Source of the DNA: Bradyrhizobium hipponense | Lineage (GTDB): Bacteria > Pseudomonadota > Alphaproteobacteria > Rhizobiales > Xanthobacteraceae | Length of the DNA: 64,000 bases | Direction of reading: 5' to 3' | Assembly: GCF_008123965.1 (NCBI RefSeq) | Contig: NZ_VSTH01000078.1 | Location: 62,001-126,000, forward strand | Part shown: piece after piece, positions 57,747-64,000 of the stretch | How positions within the stretch are numbered: the stretch's first letter is position 1 | How the letters are laid out: every line of letters begins with the position of its first letter | Position numbers and translations under genes: made by a program | Notes under the pieces: generated by a model | The model's input: the letters and a program-made list of their open reading frames with translations, nothing else | Databases searched by the model: none | Told to the model about the DNA's origin: nothing

Positions 57747-58994
57747 TCAGCGGCTGAACCTTGCCACCAGCTCCACATGCGGCGTGTGCCGGAACTGGTC
57801 GACCGGCACCACGGTCTCGATCCTGTAGCCGCCGTCGATCAGCAGCCGTGCATCGCGGGCGAAGGTTGCGACATTGCAGGAGACCGCGACCACGACCGGT
57901 ACCTTGCTCGCGGCGAGCTTCAGCGCCTGCGCCTGTGCGCCGTGGCGCGGCGGGTCGAGCACGACGGCATCGAACTCGCGCAGCTCCTGCGGTACCAGCG
58001 GGCGGCGGAACAGATCGCGCGGCTCGGCCTTGATCGGCTTCAGGCCGGGCGCGCGCGCCGCTTTTGCCAGTGCGGCGATGGCGCCGGCATCGTTGTCATA
58101 GGCCGCGACGCGGGCTTTCTCGGCAAGCCGAAGCGCGAACGGGCCGACGCCGCAGAAGAGGTCGAGAATCTCCTTGGACTTGCCGATGCGTTCTGCAACA
58201 AGCGCGGCCAGCGTCTCTTCGCCTGCGACGGTTGCTTGCAGGAACGAGCCCGGCGGCAGCGACACCTCGGCACGACCCATCTGCAGGGTCGGCGGCAGGC
58301 GTTGCAGCACCAGCTCGCCGTGACGCGTCAGCCGCGCCAGGCGGTGCTGCTCGGCGACGCGCGAGAGCGCCGTGACCATCGCCGTCGGCAGCGGGCCGGA
58401 GCCGCGCACGTCAACGTCGAGGCCGTTGGCGGTGGCGGTGACCTGGATGTCGAGCGGCTTTGTCACCGGCATCCTGGACGTCAGGGGCTCTGAGAGCGCC
58501 CAGGCGGCATCGAGTGCCCCCTCAAGCGCGGGATCGAGGATGGGGCAGCGATGGATCGGGATGACGTCATGCGAGCTTGCGGCGGAAAAACCCACCTTGA
58601 GGATGTCATGCGTACTGAACCGGCCATGCAGCGTGATGCGTCTGCGCCCCGCACCATGGGCATCGACCAGCGGCGCCACCTCGCAGTCGAGGCCGGCCTG
58701 CGCCAGCGTCTCGACCACGATGTTGCGTTTCCAGGCTTGGTACGGCCCGGCTGCCCAGTGCTGGATCGCGCAGCCGCCGCAGACACCGAAATGCGGGCAG
58801 AACGGTTCGATGCGCTCCAGGCTTGCAACATCGACCGCAAGCAGCTTGCGGCGGTCGGGATGGTTGCCCGCGGCATGGTCGACCTCGACGGTCTCGCCGC
58901 CGAGCGCATAAGGCACATAAATGGCTTCGCTTGCATCGAGGCAGACGCCGTCGCCGCGATGGCCGACATGATCGATCTTCACGCGCTCAACCAC
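57747..58994 (-). CDS. 23S rRNA m5U methyltransferase (RlmD/RumA-like, Fe-S)
   Basis: 415 aa from the GTG at 58994, which overlaps the tlyA stop by 8 bp. A TRAM-like N-terminus (ERVKIDHVGHRGDGVCL) is followed by a 4Fe-4S cluster in CPHFGVCGGCAIQHW. The SAM motif is ILDLFCGVGPFALRL and VVLDPPRHGA the target-base loop; the catalytic Cys is in VAVSCNVATFARDARLL. It methylates uridine C5 in rRNA. A longer reading from 59087 would run into tlyA and is not used. Confidence 0.9.
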   Translation of the reverse strand: MVERVKIDHVGHRGDGVCLDASEAIYVPYALGGETVEVDHAAGNHPDRRKLLAVDVASLERIEPFCPHFGVCGGCAIQHWAAGPYQAWKRNIVVETLAQAGLDCEVAPLVDAHGAGRRRITLHGRFSTHDILKVGFSAASSHDVIPIHRCPILDPALEGALDAAWALSEPLTSRMPVTKPLDIQVTATANGLDVDVRGSGPLPTAMVTALSRVAEQHRLARLTRHGELVLQRLPPTLQMGRAEVSLPPGSFLQATVAGEETLAALVAERIGKSKEILDLFCGVGPFALRLAEKARVAAYDNDAGAIAALAKAARAPGLKPIKAEPRDLFRRPLVPQELREFDAVVLDPPRHGAQAQALKLAASKVPVVVAVSCNVATFARDARLLIDGGYRIETVVPVDQFRHTPHVELVARFSR

Positions 58995-59721
58995 GGCGCG
59001 CGCCCAGGAAGAATTCGATGTTGCCGTCGCCGCCCGCAATTGAGGAAGGGAACACCTCGATATCGGTGCAGCCGAGCGATGCGGCAAAGGCCGCGATATC
59101 GTCGCAGATTTCCCGATGCACGGCGGCGTCGCGGATGATGCCCTTCTTGTTGTGCTTTCGGTCTGCCTCGAATTGCGGCTTGATCAGCGCCAGCAGGCTC
59201 ATGGGCGCCGCGGCAAGCGAGAGCGCAACGGGCAGCACCGTCTTCAGCGAGATGAAGCTGACATCGATGACGACGACGTCGGGCCGCGCCGGCAGCCGCT
59301 TGCCTTCGTAGCTGCGGATATCCGTCTCCTCCATCGAAATGATCTTTGGATGCCCGCGCAGCGAGGGATGCAATTGCGCGGTGCCGACGTCGACTGCGAA
59401 GACGAGGCTCGCGCCGTTGGCGAGCAGCACTTCGGTGAACCCTCCGGTGGATGCACCGACGTCGAGGCAGACATGGTCCTCGATCTCGATCGGATAGCGC
59501 TCCAGCGCGCTGGCAAGCTTGACGCCGCCGCGGGAGACATAGGGATGCGCCGGCTCGGCCTGGATCACTGCATCTTCTGCGACCGTCTCCGACGGTTTGG
59601 AAACCGGCTTGTCGTTCGCGGTGACGAGCCCGGCCTCGATCGCCGCGCGCGCCCGCGCCCGGCTTTCGAACAGGCCGCGCTCGACCAGCAGAACATCCGC
59701 GCGCTTGCGGGGAGGGGACAT
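58987..59721 (-). CDS. tlyA: TlyA-family rRNA 2'-O-methyltransferase / hemolysin-like
   Basis: 244 aa from the ATG at 59721. An S4 RNA-binding domain (5-65: RADVLLVERGLFESRARARA) precedes an FtsJ-type methyltransferase with LDVGASTGGFTEVLLANGA (~85), VVVIDVSFISL and LALIKPQFEADR. TlyA methylates 16S and 23S rRNA riboses and in some bacteria determines capreomycin sensitivity. Coupled to the RlmD-like gene, so both modify ribosomal RNA. Confidence 0.92.
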   Translation of the reverse strand: MSPPRKRADVLLVERGLFESRARARAAIEAGLVTANDKPVSKPSETVAEDAVIQAEPAHPYVSRGGVKLASALERYPIEIEDHVCLDVGASTGGFTEVLLANGASLVFAVDVGTAQLHPSLRGHPKIISMEETDIRSYEGKRLPARPDVVVIDVSFISLKTVLPVALSLAAAPMSLLALIKPQFEADRKHNKKGIIRDAAVHREICDDIAAFAASLGCTDIEVFPSSIAGGDGNIEFFLGARRG

Positions 59722-59743
59722 CACGCTCTCCGGAGACGACTGA

Positions 59744-60298
59744 CTATGTAGTGATCGCTCGCGCGGCCGCCATCCGGACGCAAGTTTCGAACGCGGCAAG
59801 ATCATGCCAGACGTCGATGGGCATCGCCGCCGGCGTCACCAGCGGGCAGCCATGCAGCTCCAGCGCATGGATCATCATGAGATTGTCGGGGAGGCCAAAG
59901 TCCTCGACGGTCAGCCCCTGCGCATCGACCAGCCGCCCGTTCTCGGATGTAACGTCCATCAAGCGCCGGACGCGGTCGGTATAGACGGCGCCGTCGTTGG
60001 AATAGGCCAGACAAAACTTGCCGCGGCCGGCCATGTAGCCGAGTTCATAGACGGTGCCGGGATCGGCCCCGGCGCCGCGGAACGGGGTGAGGTTGGCGAT
60101 GACGGCGTCGGCCTGATCCATCATCGCCTCGTTGCCGGCAAAGATCCGCCGCGAGGCATCGTCGGCGGCGAGGTCGATGGCGTTGTCGAGGGGGTAGAGG
60201 CCGACGAGCCCGAAGCGAGCGCAGATCGCCGCCTTTTGGCGACCGATCTCGACCGCATCCGGCAGGAACACGTCAGGGCCTGCCAGATAGATTTTCAT
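59744..60298 (-). CDS. Nucleoside 2-deoxyribosyltransferase-like protein
   Basis: 184 aa from the ATG at 60298. KIYLAGPDVFLPDAVEIGRQ, the acidic PLDNAIDLAADDASRRIF with its nearby DQADAVIANLTPFRGAG, and DPGTVYELGYMAGRGK carry the nucleophile and sugar-binding residues of this family. It would exchange bases on deoxynucleosides or hydrolyse them. It lies 22 bp upstream of tlyA and may head that operon. Confidence 0.88.
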   Translation of the reverse strand: MKIYLAGPDVFLPDAVEIGRQKAAICARFGLVGLYPLDNAIDLAADDASRRIFAGNEAMMDQADAVIANLTPFRGAGADPGTVYELGYMAGRGKFCLAYSNDGAVYTDRVRRLMDVTSENGRLVDAQGLTVEDFGLPDNLMMIHALELHGCPLVTPAAMPIDVWHDLAAFETCVRMAAARAITT

Positions 60299-60350
60299 GG
60301 GATCACCGGTCGAAGAGGCGTGGAGTTGCTGCGGCATCGGAAGTGCAAAA

Positions 60351-60470
60351 CCTCTCCCATTGGGAGAGGTCGCGCCGAAGGCGCGGGTGAGGGGTTACGC
60401 TCTCACGTGGGACCTCTACCCCCCCCCACCCGGATTGCTTCGCAATCCGACCTCTCTCTATGGGAGAGGT
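60351..60470. repeat. Palindromic intergenic repeat, related to 17938-18081
   Basis: CCTCTCCCATTGGGAGAGGT at the left and CCTCTCTCTATGGGAGAGGT at the right flank GCGCGGGTGAGGGG and its answer CACCCGGATTGC. A run of nine or more Cs is present near 60419-60427. Confidence 0.7.
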
Positions 60471-60492
60471 GCGGGCAGCGTCTGGCCGATAA

Positions 60493-62421
60493 TCAGGCCA
60501 GCTTGACCGTCTCGGCCTTGACGTCCTTGCCGAGCGCCTCGAACACCTTGGCGACGATGCCCTTGGCATCGAGACCAGCGCGGGCGTACATCGCGGCCGG
60601 GGTGTCGTGGTCCTGGAACACGTCGGGCAGCACCATGGTGCGGAAGCGCACGAGGCCGCTGTCGAGCACGCCCTGGTCGGTCAGGAACTGCGCGACATGC
60701 GAGCCGAAACCACCGACCGCGCCTTCCTCGATCGTGATCAGGATCTCGTGGTCGCGGGCGAGCTTGAGCACCAGCTCGGTGTCGAGCGGCTTCATGAAGC
60801 GCGCATCGGCGATCGTGGTGGAGAGGCCGTGGGCTGCGAGCTCGTCGGCCGCCTTCTCGCATTCGGCCAGACGCGTGCCGAAGGAGAGCAGGGCGATCTT
60901 GCTGCCCTCGCGGACCACGCGGCCCTTGCCGATTTCGAGGGGAACGCCGACGTCCGGCATCTCGATGCCGCGGCCTTCGCCGCGGGGATAGCGCAGCGAA
61001 CTCGGACGGTCGTTGATCGCGACCTGGGTTGCGACCATGTGCACGAGCTCGGCTTCGTCGCTTGCAGCCATGATCACCATGTTCGGCAGGCAACCGAGAT
61101 AGGCGTTGTCGAACGAGCCGGCATGCGTCGCGCCGTCGGCGCCGACGAGGCCGGCGCGGTCGATAGCGAAGCGGACCGGCAGGTTCTGGATCGCGACGTC
61201 ATGCACGATCTGGTCGTAACCGCGCTGCAGGAAGGTCGAGTAGATCGCGCAGAACGGCTTGTAGCCTTCGCTGGCAAGACCGGCAGCAAAGGTCACCGCG
61301 TGCTGCTCGGCAATGCCGACGTCGAAAGTGCGGTCCGGAAATGCCTTGTTGAAGATGTCGACGCCGGTGCCGGACGGCATAGCCGCAGTGATCGCGACGA
61401 TCTTGTCGTCCTTCTCGGCTTCCTTGACGAGGCTCTGGCCGAACACGTTCTGATAGGCCGGCGCGTTCGGCTTGGCCTTGGCCTGGGTGCCGGTCGCGAC
61501 GTCGAACTTGACGACCGCATGATATTTGTCGGCGGAGGCTTCCGCCGGACCGTAGCCCTTGCCCTTCTGCGTCACGACGTGGACCAGGATCGGGCCGGTC
61601 TCCATGTCGCGGACGTTCTTCAGAACGGGCAGCAGATGGTCGAGGTTGTGGCCGTCGATCGGGCCGACGTAATAGAAGCCGAGCTCCTCGAACAGCGTGC
61701 CGCCGTCCATCATGAATCCGCGGGAATATTCCTCGACGCGGTTGGCGCGGTTGGCGAGGATCTTGGGCAGCCGCTTGTTGATCTGCTTGGCCGCCTCGCG
61801 CAGCGTGCGATAGGTCTTGCCGGAGTAGAGTCGCGACAGATAGGCGCTCATGGCGCCGACCGGCGGCGCAATCGACATGTCGTTGTCGTTGAGGATGACG
61901 ATCAGGCGTGAGTTCATCGCACCCGCATTGTTCATCGCCTCATAAGCCATGCCGGCCGACATGGCGCCGTCGCCGATCACCGCGATGACGTTGTTCTTGC
62001 CGCCGGAGAGGTCGCGCGCCACGGCCATGCCGAGGGCGGCGGAGATCGAGGTCGAGGAATGCGCGGCGCCGAACGGATCGTAATCGCTCTCGCTGCGCTT
62101 GGTGAAACCGGACAGGCCGCCGCCGGTGCGCAGTGTGCGGATGCGGTCGCGCCGGCCGGTGAGGATCTTGTGCGGATAGGCCTGGTGGCCGACGTCCCAG
62201 ATCAGCCGGTCGCGCGGCGTGTCGAAGACGTAATGGATCGCGGTGGTGAGCTCGACAACGCCGAGGCCCGCCCCGAAGTGACCGCCGGTCACCGAGACGG
62301 CATCGATCGTCTCCTGCCGCAGTTCGTCGGCGACCTGGCGAACCTGCTCGATCTTGAGCTTGCGTAGGTCGTCCGGCGTTCGGATGGTGTCGAGAAGCGG
62401 CGTTTTACTGTATGCGTTCAC
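60493..62421 (-). CDS. dxs: 1-deoxy-D-xylulose-5-phosphate synthase
   Basis: 642 aa, from the GTG at 62421 with GGAAA upstream (a TTG at 62433 is the alternative). The TPP motif is VIAVIGDGAMSAGMAYEAMN (~150-180), the catalytic region GVDIFNKAFPDRTFDVGIAEQ, and RYPRGEGRG substrate-binding. It condenses pyruvate and glyceraldehyde 3-phosphate for isoprenoid, thiamin and pyridoxal synthesis. Full length. A long non-coding region lies upstream. Confidence 0.96.
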   Translation of the reverse strand: MNAYSKTPLLDTIRTPDDLRKLKIEQVRQVADELRQETIDAVSVTGGHFGAGLGVVELTTAIHYVFDTPRDRLIWDVGHQAYPHKILTGRRDRIRTLRTGGGLSGFTKRSESDYDPFGAAHSSTSISAALGMAVARDLSGGKNNVIAVIGDGAMSAGMAYEAMNNAGAMNSRLIVILNDNDMSIAPPVGAMSAYLSRLYSGKTYRTLREAAKQINKRLPKILANRANRVEEYSRGFMMDGGTLFEELGFYYVGPIDGHNLDHLLPVLKNVRDMETGPILVHVVTQKGKGYGPAEASADKYHAVVKFDVATGTQAKAKPNAPAYQNVFGQSLVKEAEKDDKIVAITAAMPSGTGVDIFNKAFPDRTFDVGIAEQHAVTFAAGLASEGYKPFCAIYSTFLQRGYDQIVHDVAIQNLPVRFAIDRAGLVGADGATHAGSFDNAYLGCLPNMVIMAASDEAELVHMVATQVAINDRPSSLRYPRGEGRGIEMPDVGVPLEIGKGRVVREGSKIALLSFGTRLAECEKAADELAAHGLSTTIADARFMKPLDTELVLKLARDHEILITIEEGAVGGFGSHVAQFLTDQGVLDSGLVRFRTMVLPDVFQDHDTPAAMYARAGLDAKGIVAKVFEALGKDVKAETVKLA

Positions 62422-63011
62422 GGCGATTTCCAATTTGTCAGCGCCGGAAGGTCATTCCGGTGCGCGATGGGTTTGCACAATATCGGCGCAGCGCGAGTCC
62501 TTAAACCGTCGGAGCCACCTGCATGGGGCCAGAACCCCCTCTTCAAGCTTAGGTGAGCTTAAGTGCGCTCCGGTTCAGCCTCTGTGATCCCTGTCACTTA
62601 GATCGGCTTCGTCCATCCCAGCCAATTTCATTAGCGATTTGAGGCACTTGTCGTCGGCAATCGATGCCCACGCAAGGCTTACAAAAAGCCACACTCCGCG
62701 CAGCTTTACACCAAACCTTGGGCCAAAGCCAACCCGCAGGACCGACTACGGCCATGCAGGTGCAACCCTCAGGCCAGTTTAGTTAATCCTGGCGCGGGAG
62801 GCGAGGTTCCAATCCTGCCCGGTTCCTTGGCAGGCTTTTAGGCGAGCGCGAGGCCGTTTGGGGGCGGATTCAACCAGCTGGAAGCCTCTTGGGACGCGAA
62901 CCGCGACCAAGCAGATCGTGCGTCGCGGATCTTCCGCGAGCGGAACCCCACATGATCATCAAAAATTGCGGGCGGTTACCGCCCGAAATGGGCGGCACTG
63001 ACAAACGGGCC
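62422..63011. other. 590-bp intergenic region before dxs
   Basis: It must contain the dxs promoter. No convincing gene, repeat or RNA fold was found apart from the terminator at its right end. GGTTCC and other short motifs occur, but nothing organised. Confidence 0.5.
62961..62985 (-). terminator. Intrinsic terminator after xseB
   Basis: Minus-strand CGGGCGG-TAA-CCGCCCG stem, followed by CAATTTTT, 27 bp after the xseB stop. Confidence 0.75.
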
Positions 63012-63263
63012 TTACTGCACGTCGAGCGGCGCGGTGCCGGTGGCCTGGCCGCTGGCATCGGTAGTAATCTTGTCAACCCGCGCCTCGGCCTGGCGCAACA
63101 GCTCCTCGCAACGGCGCTTCAGGGCCTCGCCACGTTCGTAGATCGTCACGGATTCCTCGAGCGGCACCTTGCCGTCCTCCAGCCGCTTCACGATCGTCTC
63201 GAGCTCCTCAATGGCACGTTCGAAGGTGAGCCTGGAGACGTCGACTTGAGTATTTTCGGCCAT
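63012..63263 (-). CDS. xseB: Exodeoxyribonuclease VII small subunit
   Basis: 83 aa. The all-helical XseB core is FERAIEELETIVKRLEDGKV and PLEESVTIYERGEALKRRCE, ending in an Ala/Gly/Thr tail. It joins XseA to degrade single-stranded DNA. Located 73 bp after the histone-deacetylase-like gene; this order with dxs nearby is common in alphaproteobacteria. Confidence 0.93.
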   Translation of the reverse strand: MAENTQVDVSRLTFERAIEELETIVKRLEDGKVPLEESVTIYERGEALKRRCEELLRQAEARVDKITTDASGQATGTAPLDVQ

Positions 63264-63336
63264 ATCCGTTTCCGATTGCCCGATTCGCTTCCCTGCAGAA
63301 GAGCAGGGTTTTGCGGGCGTAATGTGGCGGGTGTTT

Positions 63337-64000
63337 TCAGGCGCCCATCAGGGCGCCGACATGCGCCGTAACAGATTCTTTCAATCCTTGCAGATCATAG
63401 CCGCCCTCAAGCACCGAAACAATTCGGCCCTCTGCGCTCTTGTCGGCGAGGTCCATCAGCTTGCGCGTGACCCAGGTGTAATCCTCGGCACGCAAATTTA
63501 GCGAGGCCAGCGGATCGCGGTAATGCGCATCGAAGCCCGCGGAGATGATGAGAAGCTCGGGACTGAACTTCGTCAGTTGCGGCAGGATCAAGTTCTCGAA
63601 TGCGATACGGAATTCGGGGCCGCCGTCTTCGGAGGCGAGTGGCGCGTTGACGATGGTCTCGTGGTCGCCGCGCTCGTCCCGCGCGCCCGTGCCCGGAAAC
63701 AGCGGCATCTGGTGGGTCGAGCAGTACATCACGGTCGGATCCGACCAGAAGATGTCCTGCGTGCCATTGCCGTGATGCACGTCGAAATCGACGATGGCCA
63801 CGCGCTTGATGCCATATTTGCGTTGCGCATGGCGCGCCGCGATCGCGACGTTGTCGAAGAAGCAGAAGCCCATCGGCTTGCCGATCTCGGCGTGATGTCC
63901 GGGCGGGCGCACCGCGACAAAGGCGTTGCGGTGCTCGCCGGCCATCACCGCTTCGGTCGCGGCGACCGCGCCGCCAACGCCGCGCATTACCGCCTCCCAG
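63337..64000 (-). CDS. Histone-deacetylase-like enzyme, 5' end cut by window edge
   Basis: The last ~220 aa are present. RPPGHHAEIGKPMGFCFFDNV holds the catalytic His pair, VDFDVHHGNGTQDIF the zinc ligands Asp and His, and SAGFDAHYRDPLASL the third zinc Asp; the end is LEGGYDLQGLKES. This is the arginase/deacetylase fold of bacterial acetylpolyamine amidohydrolases and AcuC-type deacetylases; the substrate is open. The N-terminus lies beyond position 64000. Confidence 0.92.
   Translation of the reverse strand, partial: WEAVMRGVGGAVAATEAVMAGEHRNAFVAVRPPGHHAEIGKPMGFCFFDNVAIAARHAQRKYGIKRVAIVDFDVHHGNGTQDIFWSDPTVMYCSTHQMPLFPGTGARDERGDHETIVNAPLASEDGGPEFRIAFENLILPQLTKFSPELLIISAGFDAHYRDPLASLNLRAEDYTWVTRKLMDLADKSAEGRIVSVLEGGYDLQGLKESVTAHVGALMGA

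Overview
The window reads as chromosomal DNA of a Bradyrhizobium-like alphaproteobacterium. It is GC-rich, ATG, GTG and (less often) TTG starts are all in use, and the Dxs, PdxH, ClpS, GcdH and DUF3147 proteins look typical of that group. Palindromic intergenic repeats of the kind common in Bradyrhizobium and Rhodopseudomonas genomes are scattered through it. No rRNA, tRNA, insertion sequence, phage or CRISPR array was seen. Two genes are cut by the window edges: a REC-PAS-HWE kinase on the left and a histone-deacetylase-like enzyme on the right.

Region 1 (1-13.4 kb) is a signalling and stress-type block. A giant soluble hybrid kinase with 12-13 HAMP units and three receiver domains is followed by a REC-PAS-HWE kinase. 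Beside them lies a run of small proteins (exported, ribbon-helix-helix, PRC-barrel, hydrophilic), a PAP2-DUF3147-DUF3147 operon, and two chimeric gene remnants left by internal deletions. At least five sites in this block fit GGAAC-N16/17-GGTT, resembling promoters of the general-stress sigma factor EcfG.

Region 2 (13.4-33.2 kb) holds mostly single metabolic and transport genes: an HlyD/DHA2-MFS efflux pair, a nitronate-monooxygenase-like enzyme, a Tat-exported PhoD phosphatase, an aldo/keto reductase, a short XRE regulator, a PLP aminotransferase, a DUF3124 protein divergent from a CPA2 antiporter, RibBA with a degenerate second domain, glutaryl-CoA dehydrogenase, an MBL hydrolase, an acyl-CoA ligase, an extensin-like protein and an L,D-transpeptidase lipoprotein.

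Region 3 (33.5-44.9 kb) contains CorA, a methyltransferase-SDR-PdxH group, a DnaJ-type chaperone, an ECF sigma/anti-sigma pair, FabI, a histidine phosphatase, chorismate synthase, a class III nucleotide cyclase and ClpS.

Region 4 (44.9-47.5 kb) is the clearest regulatory system. A fluoride riboswitch, recognised from two stems and a complementary pseudoknot, precedes an intrinsic terminator and then a four-gene operon: an MFS transporter, two FluC/CrcB halves and a DUF190 protein.

Region 5 (47.8-64 kb) holds DUF1194 and duplicated-domain proteins, a nucleotidyltransferase without an ordinary start codon, and a two-winged-helix GntR regulator. That regulator is divergent from a five-gene operon (HMG-CoA-lyase-like enzyme, CaiB CoA-transferase, NMT1-type ABC importer) that probably imports and degrades a branched organic acid. 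The window ends with RNA methyltransferases (RlmD-like, TlyA), a deoxyribosyltransferase-like protein, Dxs, XseB and a histone-deacetylase-like enzyme.
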